This document shows positions 44,615 through 56,090 of a stretch of DNA of 64,000 nt, one piece after another (position 1 is the stretch's first letter; every line of letters begins with the position of its first letter). The DNA comes from Akanthomyces muscarius (taxonomy: Eukaryota; Ascomycota; Sordariomycetes; Hypocreales; Cordycipitaceae). The stretch covers positions 6,200,001-6,264,000 of the forward strand of contig NC_079241.1 in the NCBI RefSeq assembly GCF_028009165.1. Direction: 5' to 3'. Made by a program: the position numbers and the translations under genes. The notes under the pieces were generated by a model. It searched no databases, was not told the DNA's origin, and was given only the letters and a program-made list of their open reading frames with translations.

Positions 44615-47600
44615 GCAATGCGTGGGCTTAGCTTGGGGGTGTGTGTCGGACAAGTCCTCCGACCCGGGCAGAGCCGGGGGCTCCGAGAAAGGACTCCGAC
44701 GGTGCAGCCACGCAGACAACCGCAGCCAACCACCGGGGGCTGGGCTGAGGGTGGTCTGCAAGGGCCAGTCGGCGCCCCCCATCCGAGATCCTCATCGCCT
44801 GTATCGGCGCGGTTGGTTCCCAAAACAGATGCTTTCTGGCACCTGCTGCATGCTTCGTACGCCTAGCGGCCCCCGTTTTCAAGTCACCTGGCCCAGGACG
44901 TCGGAAAGCAAAGGCAAAAGTCCTAAACTCCAAGCCCGGATTTCACGATAGTTTGTTTTTCGCTGCTGGCTTCACTGAGAGGACACCCCCCCTTTTTTTT
45001 CTCTTTCGCACCACCTTTCCTCCCCGGTCGCGTCGGGCGAAATTTCTGCCCTCGGCAACATTGCTGGCAACCGAAGCGACTCTCCATATTATATTCTGGC
45101 AATTCTTTGCCTATGGTGTACATTACACTGTATCATAAATTACTGCTTTCCATGTACAAAATAGGCACTTGATTCCGCATTTCTTTGGCCGTCTTGTTAT
45201 CGGTCGCTATAAAGTGAATTTGCTGCAAAATGCATGCCTAGGCCAGGCGGAACTGTAACCGATCCCACCGGAATTGCGAGCTGCCGCTTTTGTCTCGAGT
45301 GATTGTACCACGTCGCAAGCAAGGTTATTGTGGCTGTTGCTTGTTACGAGAGTTTAGGTAACGCGAATGGCCTGACAGGAGGAAAACAGCCCCCTCCCCC
45401 CTGCCACCTTCCAGACCGTGTGTGCTGTTCACGATGGCTGCGCCTGGAAGCTACTAGTGGACGCCGCCGTTGCGCTTTCAAATTACGAGTGCCATAACAA
45501 AGCTCAGTGGCGCTGCAGAAAGAGAAAATTCCTGACTTGGGTGGCTGCAGCCATCAAAACACGACTTCCAGAACAGCAGAAAGAGCAGATGGCAACAGAG
45601 TAGGAAAGGAGGAGAGTAAAAAAAAACAAAGTGAAACCGTTATCTGAACTCCGCGTTCCTCGGCTTCGACTGAGCTTAAACTTTTTCTTAATTTTACCCC
45701 GTACTCTCTCTTTGTGCAGTTTGCGGCGACAGAGTTGCGTTACCGCCTTGGCCAAAGCACCCCTGCCGTGAGACATTGATTTTGTTTGAAGCTGCCCGTG
45801 CAACCCGTGTACCAGCAAAGGCAGGGCAAGGGGGGAAAAGAAAGCTAACCACTTTGTGTGCGGGAGACAGAGGGGCGTGGTGTAACGATGGCACGACGAG
45901 GGCTGGTGGTTGCGTGGCTGCATTTCATGGGTTGGGGAAATGAGACAACAGATGCCAGATGGACACAGCTATCTGCCGTTATCAGGGCCGAAGCACCAAT
46001 AAAAAGACAGACTTTGATGCCATAGTGACGACAATGATGCTGGCCAGGGTTTGCCACCACCAATCGTGGTGCTGATCCCAATGCCAGTGTTACCAAGATT
46101 GCTTCCCGTCCCGGCAGGGGGGGGGGGCCATCGATAAGTCGCGCTGACGTTTGGAGATAACGAAGAGCAGGATGCTATCGAGACCGTGTCAAAAACGCTT
46201 TCCTGCCAAGAAGGACTCGGACGCCGGCGGTGGGTGACATTCTACGATAGAGAGCGCGAGACCGGCAGCCCACCCGCCGAAACCCACACCCTCTCGACAT
46301 TGCGCCGTGGGCCCCAAAGATGCCGTATCGGAGGTGTTCCAGCACCACAGCAGGAAAGCCCTTTAAATAAATTGCGGCAGTCCAAAGGGCTCGGAGACCC
46401 ATTGCGACGGTTACACGCGGGACGGCCAATGATAAGCTTCCCGCGACCTCCAAGTCATTGCCTCGTCATGCATTTTTTTTTAAAACCCCCTCTCAAAGGA
46501 ATTGACGTCTCAGAGGAGGATAACTATCCATCCTTACGGGAACAAAAGCCTGGAAGATTACTTTGCCTTTCCACGGACGGTGGTGGTGGTGTGATGACGG
46601 ACTACAAAAAAAGTCCGTAGGGGGAAAGACAAGAACACTAATTACAAACCACAACATAGCCGCGAAAAAAAACGTTCCGCGTGATGTATGCCCAGGCGTT
46701 CCAAAGTTCTAGCCCGCCCGGTCAGCTCCACACGCCACTTTACCCCCCAGGTCGGACGCAATCAATCTCACACCCCCCCTGCCCTTTTTTCCTTGTCCTT
46801 TGGTTCCGTTCTGTCGAGGATATCTGATAGGGAACCGAAAAGCCGAAGGGCCATTTCCTCTGACACATATTACTCCCCCCCGGACGCCGGAGCTAGGCCA
46901 CCGGCCACGTACTACCCACGGCGTTGTCGGAATCCTGGGGGATGCATTATCTTGAATCCTGGCTAGGGCTTCCAAGACTGAGATTGACTATCTGAATCAT
47001 CTTGCGGAGTTGCCAGGGTCATTTATGCTTTCTGTGCACCGTGGTCGTGGCGTAGATGACAGAAAGGCAAACACGGGGTGGCGCCAGAGCCAACAAGAGA
47101 TGCCGAGAAAAAAAAAGGATGGCGTGTTGTCTGCGAGCAGCGAACGTGTGCGTGTATGTGTCTGCTTTGTAAAACTGGGTAAAATTGGTAATGGTAATAC
47201 TGGCCAAAAAATGAATCCAATGTCCGCGGTCACGATGCCGGTTTTCGCTGGGGCCGATAATGGGGAACCTGATGTCCGTCTTCTCTGGTCGGGTCGCACG
47301 TCCGCGCCTCGTTCGCGCTCGCTCTTAGTCGGCGCCTGCCTGCCTCCCAGCCAAGAAAAGCCCACACGCCCCCCCGGGGCGGAGGGCTATCGTGAGTCGT
47401 ACACCACAACCAAATAATATAAGAAACAAATAGCCCTTCCCTCCCACCATTGTTCCCAGCCCTCCTTCTTCTTTTTTTCTTCATCATCGACACCTTATTC
47501 CCCAAAGTTGCTTGTGCCTGAGCTAAGATCTCATCTCAAGCCCGATTCGCCACCAACAACAAACTCACCCTGCAAGTCATCTTCGGACCACCTTTCCGCT

Positions 47601-47721
47601 ATACCAAGAGCGTCGACAACAACTCTTCGTAATCCACCACAACGAAAAAGAGGTGCTCGCTTGAGTCTCATAACCAAATCGAACTCACCCTTTTCAAAAC
47701 CCAAACCAAACACAGAGTACA
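44615..47721. promoter_or_regulatory. 3.1 kb intergenic region upstream of proline dehydrogenase
   Basis: No gene was recognised. The last 280 bp before the PUT1 ATG are pyrimidine- and adenine-rich (CTTCTTCTTTTTTTCTTC near 47465) and look like a long 5' leader. The open frame at 46186-46620 starts at GTG and has no coding bias. Short homopolymers (C, T, G) are frequent. Confidence 0.4.
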
Positions 47722-49224
47722 ATGCACTCCGCCCCTGCACGAGGGCTGGTTCGCCTGCCCGTGCACCGGGCCCTTCCCGTCATCGTCTCCTCCATTGGAG
47801 TTTCGACGCCATCATGCGTCGGCTTCAATGAGAAGAACCGCTTCCCGGCTGCTATCCAGCGCCGTTCCATCCACAACTCCGAGCGCATGGCCATCAGCTC
47901 CTCGGACCGCCGCACCAACACTCTTGCTGAGCTGCCCACCGTCGATCCTACCACTCAACCACCCAGCTCCGAGCCCAAGAGCGCGCCTCTGTCGGTTCTG
48001 CCACTGTCCATGATTGTCCGCTCCCTTCTCACCACCGTCGTCTCTTCTTCTCCCGTCCTCCTACCTCCTTCGCTCCGCATCATGTCTGTCCTTGCCAACA
48101 CTCGCAACCCCATCCTCAACCCTGACAAGAACCCTCTTCTCCGCTTCTTCCTCAAGAAGACCTTCTACGCCCAGTTCTGTGCTGGCGAGAGCCCCGCCGA
48201 AGTTCAGGCCACCATTTCCCGCCTCAAGAACATTGGCTTCAGCGGCGTCATCCTTGGCTACGCCAAGGAAGTCGTGCTGACTCAGGACCAGGCCGTTGCC
48301 GTTGCCGCCGAGGACCAAGGAAAGGAGACTGCTGCCGATATTGCCAACGAGATTGAGCCCTGGGCTCACGGCACCCTCGAGACTGTCGCCCTCGCCGAGC
48401 CTGGTGACTATGTCGCCCTCAAGTTCACGGGCGCTGGCCGCCTTGCCCTCTACCAGCTTTCGCAGAATAACGAGCCTTCCCCTTACCTGTACAAGTCCAT
48501 TGACGCCATCTGCGCTCTTGCCCACCAGCGCGGTGTCCGTCTTCTGTTTGACGCTGAGCAGGACGCTCTTCAGGATGGCATCGACAGCTGGACCATGACC
48601 TTTGCTCGCAAGTACAACACCTCTCCCGAGACTGCCACCGTCTATGGCACATACCAGGCATACAAGAAGAAGACTCCTGCCGTCATCGCTCGCCACTTGG
48701 CCGAGGCCAAGGAGGGCGGCTTCAGCCTTGGTGTCAAGCTGGTCCGTGGTGCCTACCTCAACTCTGACCCCCGCCACTGCTTCTGGGAGACGCAGCAGGG
48801 CACCGATGACTGCTACAACGGTATTGCTGCTGGTATCCTCACCCGCCACTGGGGTCCTATGGTCGAGGGCAAGGGTAAATTCCCCAACGCCCACGTGGTC
48901 CTTGCTACCCACAACGCCGAGTCTGTTCGCCGTGCCCGCGCCATCTGCGATGCTGGCGGTGCCAAGTCGGGCATTGCTTTTGCTCAGCTTCAGGGCATGG
49001 CTGATGAGGTCAGCTGCGAGCTTGTCGAGGCCGGCCACGCCAACAAGTCCTCTGACCTTCCCGTCTTCAAGTACCTCGTCTGGGGAACCACTGGCGAGTG
49101 TATGAAGTACCTCCTGCGCCGTGCAAACGAGAACAAGGACGCCGTTGGCCGCACCCGCAGCGGTCGTGATGCCATGTGGTCCGAACTCGTTCGCCGCTGC
49201 AAGACTGCTGTCGGTTTTGCTTAA
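47722..49224 (+). CDS. PUT1: Proline dehydrogenase (proline oxidase), mitochondrial
   Basis: A single exon encodes 500 aa. The N-terminal 60 residues are Arg/Ser-rich like a presequence. The body is the PRODH TIM barrel: PLLRFFLKKTFYAQFCAGES at its start, then RLLFDAEQD, GVKLVRGAYL with the flavin/substrate-binding Arg and Tyr, LATHNAESVRRA, and a C-terminal VFKYLVWGTTGECMKYLLRR block with the paired arginines that grip proline. It oxidises proline to pyrroline-5-carboxylate using FAD in the inner membrane, the first step of proline use as a nitrogen source. Codons are strongly C-biased, producing a 407-codon open frame on the other strand that is not a gene. No P5C dehydrogenase or proline permease is nearby. 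Confidence 0.94.
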   Translation: MHSAPARGLVRLPVHRALPVIVSSIGVSTPSCVGFNEKNRFPAAIQRRSIHNSERMAISSSDRRTNTLAELPTVDPTTQPPSSEPKSAPLSVLPLSMIVRSLLTTVVSSSPVLLPPSLRIMSVLANTRNPILNPDKNPLLRFFLKKTFYAQFCAGESPAEVQATISRLKNIGFSGVILGYAKEVVLTQDQAVAVAAEDQGKETAADIANEIEPWAHGTLETVALAEPGDYVALKFTGAGRLALYQLSQNNEPSPYLYKSIDAICALAHQRGVRLLFDAEQDALQDGIDSWTMTFARKYNTSPETATVYGTYQAYKKKTPAVIARHLAEAKEGGFSLGVKLVRGAYLNSDPRHCFWETQQGTDDCYNGIAAGILTRHWGPMVEGKGKFPNAHVVLATHNAESVRRARAICDAGGAKSGIAFAQLQGMADEVSCELVEAGHANKSSDLPVFKYLVWGTTGECMKYLLRRANENKDAVGRTRSGRDAMWSELVRRCKTAVGFA

Positions 49225-49469
49225 ATGATACCAAAGGGGCGCTGCTGATGATTTCATTTTGTTCTTTGCATACACACTGCCCATTAATGTCTAGTGTTGC
49301 ATATCATAGCGTTGTTTTTTTGGCTTTCACTATGTTTTTTTGGAGTTTGGCTATCTGGAACGGAAAATAGATAGAAATTAGCTCCCATATATCCACGGAT
49401 ATAGATGATGAATGAAGAAAGAAACAATAATTACTTATACCGCTGCTACCGATGCTTGTGAAGACGTTT

Positions 49470-50202
49470 CTATATCCCTCTCAATGCCATGGACCCGAGA
49501 ACCAAGCCTTCTATTTGCTGCGTCTTGGCTTGCGTGTTGTCGAGAGCATCTAGCCAGTTGATGCCGTTGAGCTTGTAGTATTTCCGGACCTTGGCCATGT
49601 CCGTGCAGGCAGCGATGTTTTCATCCGTGACTGGCAGGTAGCTGGCCTTTACATTTTCATGCAGGTGTTTGGCTATTGATTCCGTGGTGGCTGGCTGTGG
49701 CTGCGCTTCCGTTGGAAATGTGACTTTGGCGACGAGAAGGTCTTTGGTTGTGGGAGAGATGCCAAAGCGGCGATAAGCATCCGCAATCTATGCTGGGTTA
49801 GCAGGTCGCAACAGACAGTTTAGCGAGAGTCATAGTTCCTTACATTTTTAGATGTGCTCAGAGATGCGACCGTTTCGGAGTGAACGTTTGGCGTTTGCAG
49901 TGCGCCATTAACGGTCGCGTTGGCAGCTTTGAAGATCGCAGAGAGAAGCTGTAATCTCGAAACGACCTTGGCAAATTAAGGGGATTAGCATAAATAAAGA
50001 AAATGAGTGATAGAAAAACCCGATGGAGAGTGTCAGAGGTCAGACATACAACGGAGGCATCAATAAAGGCATATTCAAAGTCGGTGTTGCGCGCCAACAG
50101 CTGCTCGTGCAGGAATGCGGCGTTTTCTACGTCGCGGAAGAGGGCGATGTGAAGGGTGTAGGTGTCGGGCAGATGCTCGAGCTTGACGACTTCGAGATCC
50201 AT
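49470..50202 (-). CDS. CGI121: KEOPS complex subunit CGI121
   Basis: Three exons, 50050-50202, 49844-49966 and 49470-49787, encode 197 aa; introns are 83 nt (GTATGT, AAG acceptor) and 56 nt (GTAAGG, TAG). The ATG at 50202 lies in TCACCATGG. Family blocks are HIALFRDVENAAFLHEQLLA, YAFIDASVVVSRLQLLSAIF, KAANATVNGALQTPNVHSET and AYRRFGISPTTKDLLVAKV. Cgi121 binds the kinase Bud32 and tRNA in the KEOPS complex, which makes the t6A modification of tRNAs and also affects telomeres. Length is slightly above that of yeast Cgi121. Confidence 0.92.
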
Positions 50203-50289
50203 GGTGAGAATTTTTTGCGAGCAACGCAAGTTCTGCTTATGAGCGCGCGCGTGGGCTGGGCAGAAAAGTGACTCTGGAGGACTATGAAG

Positions 50290-50604
50290 TCATGCTATCG
50301 ATACGGTGATGAGGGGCAAAATTTCCCCTCGGTGCTGCAAGTAGGAAGGCACTGGGACAGTTGCATCGCGGGGCTCTACAGTGGGGTCCAGGGACTTTAT
50401 CAAGTGCAAGCCTGGTAGGTAGATGTCCTTGGCAAAGCAAGTCTGGCGTCTAGAAAATTCAAGTAAGATCCAGCCGAATTGGAATAGAAATGATAAAGAG
50501 ATGAAAATTTCTCCCTGATTTTTAAGTCGTGGTCTCGCACGTGGTAGCGCCGTTGCCGACGGAACTGCGCGACTTCTGCCACCGACGAAGCTTCCTATGT
50601 CCAT
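50290..50604 (-). CDS. Weak candidate: 104-aa open frame upstream of CGI121
   Basis: An ATG at 50604 opens an uninterrupted frame to a stop at 50290, 88 bp before the CGI121 start on the same strand. It starts MDIGSFVGGRSRAVPSATAL, is basic at first, has one hydrophobic patch (IFISLSFLFQFGWILLEF) and a Pro-rich end. No family was recognised. It may be a small mitochondrial or membrane protein, or part of the CGI121 leader. Confidence 0.22.
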   Translation of the reverse strand: MDIGSFVGGRSRAVPSATALPRARPRLKNQGEIFISLSFLFQFGWILLEFSRRQTCFAKDIYLPGLHLIKSLDPTVEPRDATVPVPSYLQHRGEILPLITVSIA

Positions 50605-51180
50605 CGTAGACCGTTGGAGTTCGGGCCTTGATGATGATGATGTAAAAGAGAAAACGGAGAAAGCAGAAAAAAGATTATCTGGGGAATCATAGCAATTCTG
50701 CTCAATGTGCTTCTGGAAATGCCGCACAATTTTGCTCTCCTACCCCTTTGTGGAATTGGTGGTTGTCTTGGTCAATGACACCTACATTATGTACAAGATA
50801 GTCAATACCACCGGATGATGCCGCCTTGCCCGGCGATTGTAGAGGAGATAAGAAATGTGACAGGGTAATCTCTCTCTCTATCTCGCAACTCTAAGAAGCA
50901 CATTCATAGCCAATGTACGACTCAAAAACGAGGGGTGGCAATCTCGGACGTGGCGAGATAAGATGATGGGGAGCTTCTATAAGACGAACACTGGGCGTAT
51001 CTTTAGCATCGTGATAGGGTACGGTGACTCTGATTAATTAGGATCATAATAGTAATGACGTATTGATTGTGAGGCAATATACTCATCGTTGGTAGTATTT
51101 GGGCACCAAATACAAGTACCTGAGATCGCGCCCACTAAGACAGCAACTAGGCAAAGTCCGCCGCCAGTCTCTAGATAGCT
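50605..51180. other. Intergenic, about 0.6 kb
   Basis: AT-rich DNA with nothing recognisable. Confidence 0.4.
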
Positions 51181-51777
51181 TCATCGGACCATGAACTCTA
51201 AGGATAACTCTAATGGACACTTAAACAAGCCAATGTCGTCAACGATTGTTCTTCTAGCGGTCATGCCGCGCAGTTTGACTGAAACGCCTATCCACCACCA
51301 CGTGCGAACAAGGCTGAAGCCCAGGAACAGATAGCCAGAATGTGCAGATGCAATCCAAAACAGGAATTCGGACAGATGGGTTGACAAGAAAGAGAAGAAA
51401 TTCATCTGGCCAATGCTAGCAATGCCAGAGAGTCATACTTTACTTGGTCATTGCGTAGAGCCGCGAGTGTTGACTTGCGACTCATTGGTAGATGTTAGCA
51501 GTACTGACATGCGTTTGCCCAAATATCTAAAATATCTAGAGATACCATTTGCGACCAAAAACAGAAGCCAAGATACAATTTCAGACGTTTCCTGCGGTAC
51601 GGAAGGCCCGTCGGCGGAAACCCTCGTTTCCAGCCTCTTTGATAACTCGCGCCAGTGCCGAACGACGCCACAGGGGAGACCGGCCGATCCATCGCGGTTA
51701 TCGACTCGGATAACGCTAGGTAACTGATCCGTCAACGTTGGACACATGGAAGGCGCTGGCCTGGTCAATAATAGCAT
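51181..51777 (-). CDS. Weak candidate: two-exon protein of unknown function
   Basis: Two long open segments lie in the same minus-strand frame, separated by two TGA codons near 51406-51449. A model with exons 51509-51777 and 51181-51415 and a 93-nt intron (GTCAGT donor, TATGACT branch, GCTAG acceptor) removes the stops and gives 167 aa. Exon 1 contains HWRELSKRLETRVSADGPSV and TSEIVSWLLFLVANGI; exon 2 contains FLSTHLSEFLFWIASAHSGY and LVRTWWWIGVSVKLRG. Two hydrophobic stretches suggest membrane association. I do not recognise it. Alternatively it is a decayed gene with stops. Confidence 0.35.
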
Positions 51778-52607
51778 CTTACGGAGTACGCGCTGGGATT
51801 GAGACGTGAAGGCATTGTGTTGGGGCCCCAGCTGCGATAAAGGACGATAAGGATCGTCGCGCTCCCCGCGTGGGATGGGATGGCCGGGCGATGATGGCAC
51901 GAAGCAATGCACCGAGTCAAAACATATGGGTATATATACCGAGCTCAAGATTGAAATTGTTGGAATGTTGGTTCGCAACGTTGATAATGACAAGACATCG
52001 TATGATTGCATCTACGATACATCAAGCTTTCGCTCAACGTCTGACCCATTTCCTCGCATTCAGGTGAGTCTTGCCCGCTCGCACAGCCCTGTGGGAACGA
52101 TCGGCTGGTTCCTTGGAGCCGGAAACAAGCAATCGTCGAGTCGTTTCAGGGCGCAGCAGATCATCACGGGCATTGCATCGTTGAATCGGATTTCTTGACG
52201 TTTCTGGTATCTGACGCAGCAGTTCCTCAATGATTGGCACCAGGACTCAAGCTCTGAATCGAAGCTAACCACAGCCTGTTGCAGAGAAAAGTTTATGCTC
52301 CTCGAAGCCCACGCGGCGATAGCTATTAGCTCCAGCAACTGAACAGCCTTCATTGGGGCGCTTCCTCGTCACCTGTCTGGTGCCAGCCCCTCCCCCCCCA
52401 GATACAGCGGTCCACCACCTGGAGCTAGACCGATTCTCGAGCCTCTAGCGCAAGTTCTAGGCGGTCTTACAGACGGCTTCTAGGCGATTTTCGGTCGTCC
52501 TCAGCGGGTCATCTGCCCATTTACAGCGCCATTTCCAGGTGCTGCCTCGTGTGGCGGCCCCCGTACAGCAACCCCCCCCGCAAAGTGCCCACAAAGGCAC
52601 CGCCGCC
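51778..52607. promoter_or_regulatory. Upstream region of the Zn2Cys6 regulator, 0.8 kb
   Basis: No gene was recognised. A CT- and C-rich leader occurs between 52380 and 52600. Confidence 0.4.
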
Positions 52608-55600
52608 ATGGATTTAGACTTGGATGTCGCTCTTGACCTTGACCCTCGCCCCGGCGTTGGCCCGGGCGGCTCAGGCTCAGGCTCAGGCTTCGCAGCGTCA
52701 ACGATTCAGCCAAACGGCTGCCACAGCCTCGTCGTTTCCAACGCCCCCAAGAGGCCGTCGCTCGCTGTCGATTCTTCGCTCGTTCAACAGCTCGTCTGGC
52801 CGTCCAACCTGAATCCCTTTGCGAACCCCCGCCATTCGATCGACGTCACTGCAACCACCACCGACGCCTCCTCCTATCAGCCTGTGCTGCGACCTTGTGC
52901 GCCGCCTGGTCTCACCCTCGACGTCAGCGCCGCTGCGCTCCTGTCCTCCCCAGACTCGATTGCCTCCTCGGCCGCCAGCGCGGCCTCGTCGCACTTTAAC
53001 CTCGGGCCCTGCTTCAGCGCGAGGGGCTCTGTGAGCTCTGCGCTGACCTCTCCCGCCTCTGCTGGCAGCGGCATCTCGCCAGGTTCCTGCGCCCGACCCA
53101 GAACGCAGAAGTCCAGCATGTCTGGCCGCGCATCGGCCAAACGGCCAGTTGAGCGCGGGGGAAGCAGCGGCGAGGATAGCCCTGCGCAGTCTGCAGCTGG
53201 AAGCCAGAGTGGTGCCAAACCAAAGGTCGCTCGTGTAGAGCGACCGACAGAGGACTTTTCGTCGGTGGTCAAGAACCGCCTGCAATCTTATACACGCACC
53301 GGCCAGGCTTGCGACAGATGCAAGGTACGTCGCCGCTGCGGGCCATGGCAGCTTGCGCTGCATCCCGTGCCACCAACTCTTTTCATGCGCTAATCATTGT
53401 CTTTATAGGTTCGAAAGATTCGATGCGATGCCCTCCCCGAAGGCTGCTCTCATTGCATAAATCTAAACCTCGACTGCTACGTCACCGACAGAGTCTCTGG
53501 CCGCACTGAACGCCGCGGCTACATGCAAGAGCTTGAACGAGATAAAAATGGCATGGTCTCCCACATTCGGCAGCTTGAGAAACTCTTGCTAGAGAACGGA
53601 GTCCAAGTCCGACCCTGGGTAGAAGAAAAGCTGGACTCTGATGCCGATGCCGAAACCTCAGAGGCGCTCCCCAAAGAGTCTCCGACGTCCGACTGGGCGC
53701 AGGTAGGATGTCTCTGGGTAAAGAACTATGCAAAAAAGCCTTCCTACTCTCCACGATTCCCGCGCAGCAAACTGGAAAGCCGTTCAGAGTCCAAAGGAAC
53801 GGTTGCGGGCCGCGCCGTTGCGCCGCTCAATTCGATGCGCGGCACCAAACTCACCTTTCTCGGCACCACGATTGACACAAGCTCATTCCCGATGCCAGAT
53901 GTTGATGAGCCCGAAGACCCCACCGATACAACGCCTTTATACAACAAGTCTTCGCATGCCTTTCTTCAGACCACAGCAGGCGTCAATCCTCCCGTCCAGG
54001 TCGAGCTTCCGTCGCGGCAAGAAGCTTTCACGTACGCGGACTGGTACTTCATGACAATGGGTGCATTCATTCCTGTTCTGCATCAGCCTACTTTCATGGC
54101 ATTGCTTGCGCGTGTATATGATGAGCCGGACTTTCATCCGACGGCCGCGCAGATTGCGCAGGTCCACATGGTATTTGCGACGATCCTATTTCAATATGGC
54201 GTTCGAAACTGGCAGCAAGCTGACCAGCGCTATCATCTCAACGATCTCTCCAACAAGCACTTTCACTTTGCTGTATCCAAATGGCATCATTTGCTGCTGT
54301 CGAGGGATCTGGAGGCTGTGCAGGCTTTGGCCCTGATTGCATCTCACGTTCGGCAGTTCCCTAAGCTCGGGTGCGGATCTATTGTTGCGCATGCGGTGCT
54401 ACAGCGCGCAATAGACTTCAACCTGCATCGAAATCTTCAGCAAAAGGGCGAGAAGACCAACCTCACCAACGAGATGCGCAAAAGGGTGTGGTGGAGCATT
54501 CTAATGACCGTCGTCTCCATTACTGGCCGTCGAGGGTATCCTGTTCCCATTGCCGTCGAGGAAATCGACGCCGAGTTTCCAGAGCCGATTGCAGATGAGT
54601 TACTCGCCGAAGAAGGCATTGATACGTCACGCACTATCCCCTGTCCCTTTGAAGCTGCCATCGCTGGATTCAAGATCACACCGATTTTCATGGAAGTCTT
54701 TTCCAACATCCACAGCGTTCGAGGCGATCCTGACAGCTATGTCTCTGTTGTTGAAGCCCTGGAGGAGCAGCTTCAGCAATGGGAGTCTGATTTGCCCGAT
54801 TCGCTCAAGCTCTCCGAAGATGCCACTGTGGATATACAAATGCTAGCGCCTTTGTTCATGCGCACGTACGTGCTGGAAGTCCGTCTGTCGCTTCGCCACC
54901 CCGGCGTGGCCATGACAACAGAGAAACAGATCATTGCAGACAATACCCGCATTTGTTCAGAGACTGGTCGAGAATTCCTGCATGTTGCGCAAAAGATCCA
55001 GCAGCTCAAATGCTTGGATACGACTTGGTACACAGTCTCGTTTGCCTCTGCATGCATATTTGCCATGTTGGTTGCACAATGGGAAAAGCGCTTCGAGACC
55101 ACAGAAGACGAATTCGTTTCCTTGCAAAAAGACATGGCTAGCTGGATGTCCATCTTGGAAGACATTGGTGCAATTCTTGGTACGTATTGTTTGACCTACT
55201 CCCCTACTCTCTCAGAATGCAGCTAACACCCCTCGCTAGATGCCAAAACGAGCATTGCAGATGAAATTCGCCGAATCATGGAGCGAACACTGAGCTGGAT
55301 CCGACATGACATGGATCACAAAGAAAACGACACGAAACAGACGGCAGCGAAACCAATTTCTGGCAAAGGCAAGCCGTTGCCCAAGTCTCAGCCAAAGGGC
55401 CGCCGTCGTTCAGACTCTCTTCCTCGGAAGCAATCACGGAAGCCAAGCCAGCCACAAAATGAAGAGAACTCCCATGCGACTCCAAAGGCTACCCATCAAG
55501 TTCTGCCACAGGCAGTGGCTCAAGCGCCAGTTGTCACTCAAGCACCAGCTGGGGAGCTTGTGAGCCCCACGGACGCAGATGCACCAAGCAAGGGCTATTA

Positions 55601-56090
55601 TTCCGAGCAACCAATGGCAGCGCAGCAGAACTACCAATCCATGGCGTATACCGCCGCTCAACCGCAAAGTATGAGCTCCACTGACTACCAAGCCGATGCA
55701 TCGATGCTGTACCACAACCCAGCCGCGAATGTTGCGTCGATAGCGGACTCAGTATCCGAAAACCCTCTGATTGCGTTTGCCTCCCAGGCGACTCAACATA
55801 TGCCGACGAACAACGAGGCCATGTACATATGGAATGGCCGCGGAAATACCTGGCAAGATTGGACGACCGCCATCGCAGACACGAACGATCGGTACAGCGC
55901 GAATGCTCTGCTAACATTGGGCGGCGGCGCAATGCACCACCAAGGCGATCAGCCGCTGGACTCATCCTTCATCATCAACCAGGGCAACTCTTTGGGGCAG
56001 CAGGGCGGCGGTATGCACCAGGCGGCTCAGCCTGGGCAAACGTGGCCAATCATGATGTTTGACAACAACAACTCGGCAACGTCGGGATAG
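52608..56090 (+). CDS. Zn2Cys6 fungal transcription factor with fungal_trans domain
   Basis: Three exons, 52608-53324, 53409-55179 and 55240-56090, encode 1112 aa; introns are 84 nt (phase 0, GTACGT) and 60 nt (phase 1, GTACGT). Residues 1-225 are Ser/Pro/Ala-rich. The binuclear cluster is C235-x2-C238-x6-C245-x6-C252-x2-C255-x6-C262; the first intron falls right after CDRCK, a recurrent position in this family. A basic linker and a short coiled coil follow (MVSHIRQLEKLLLENGVQV). The middle homology region spans about 400-760, including YADWYFMTMGAFIPVLHQPT, and a Gln/Asn/Ala-rich tail may activate transcription. The CDS begins at the first in-frame ATG (GCCGCCATGG). Its regulon is unknown; the P450 at 57227 is the next gene on the same strand. 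Confidence 0.9.

Noticed and set aside
46186..46620. 144-codon plus-strand frame upstream of proline dehydrogenase
   Set aside because: Starts at GTG, no ATG context, no coding bias.
48061..49284. 407-codon open frame on the minus strand
   Set aside because: Antisense to proline dehydrogenase, produced by its codon bias; no family motifs.
53703..53767. Apparent intron (GTAGGA to CGCGCAG) in the Zn2Cys6 regulator
   Set aside because: Its 65-nt removal shifts the frame into an early stop, whereas the unspliced frame continues with good coding sequence.
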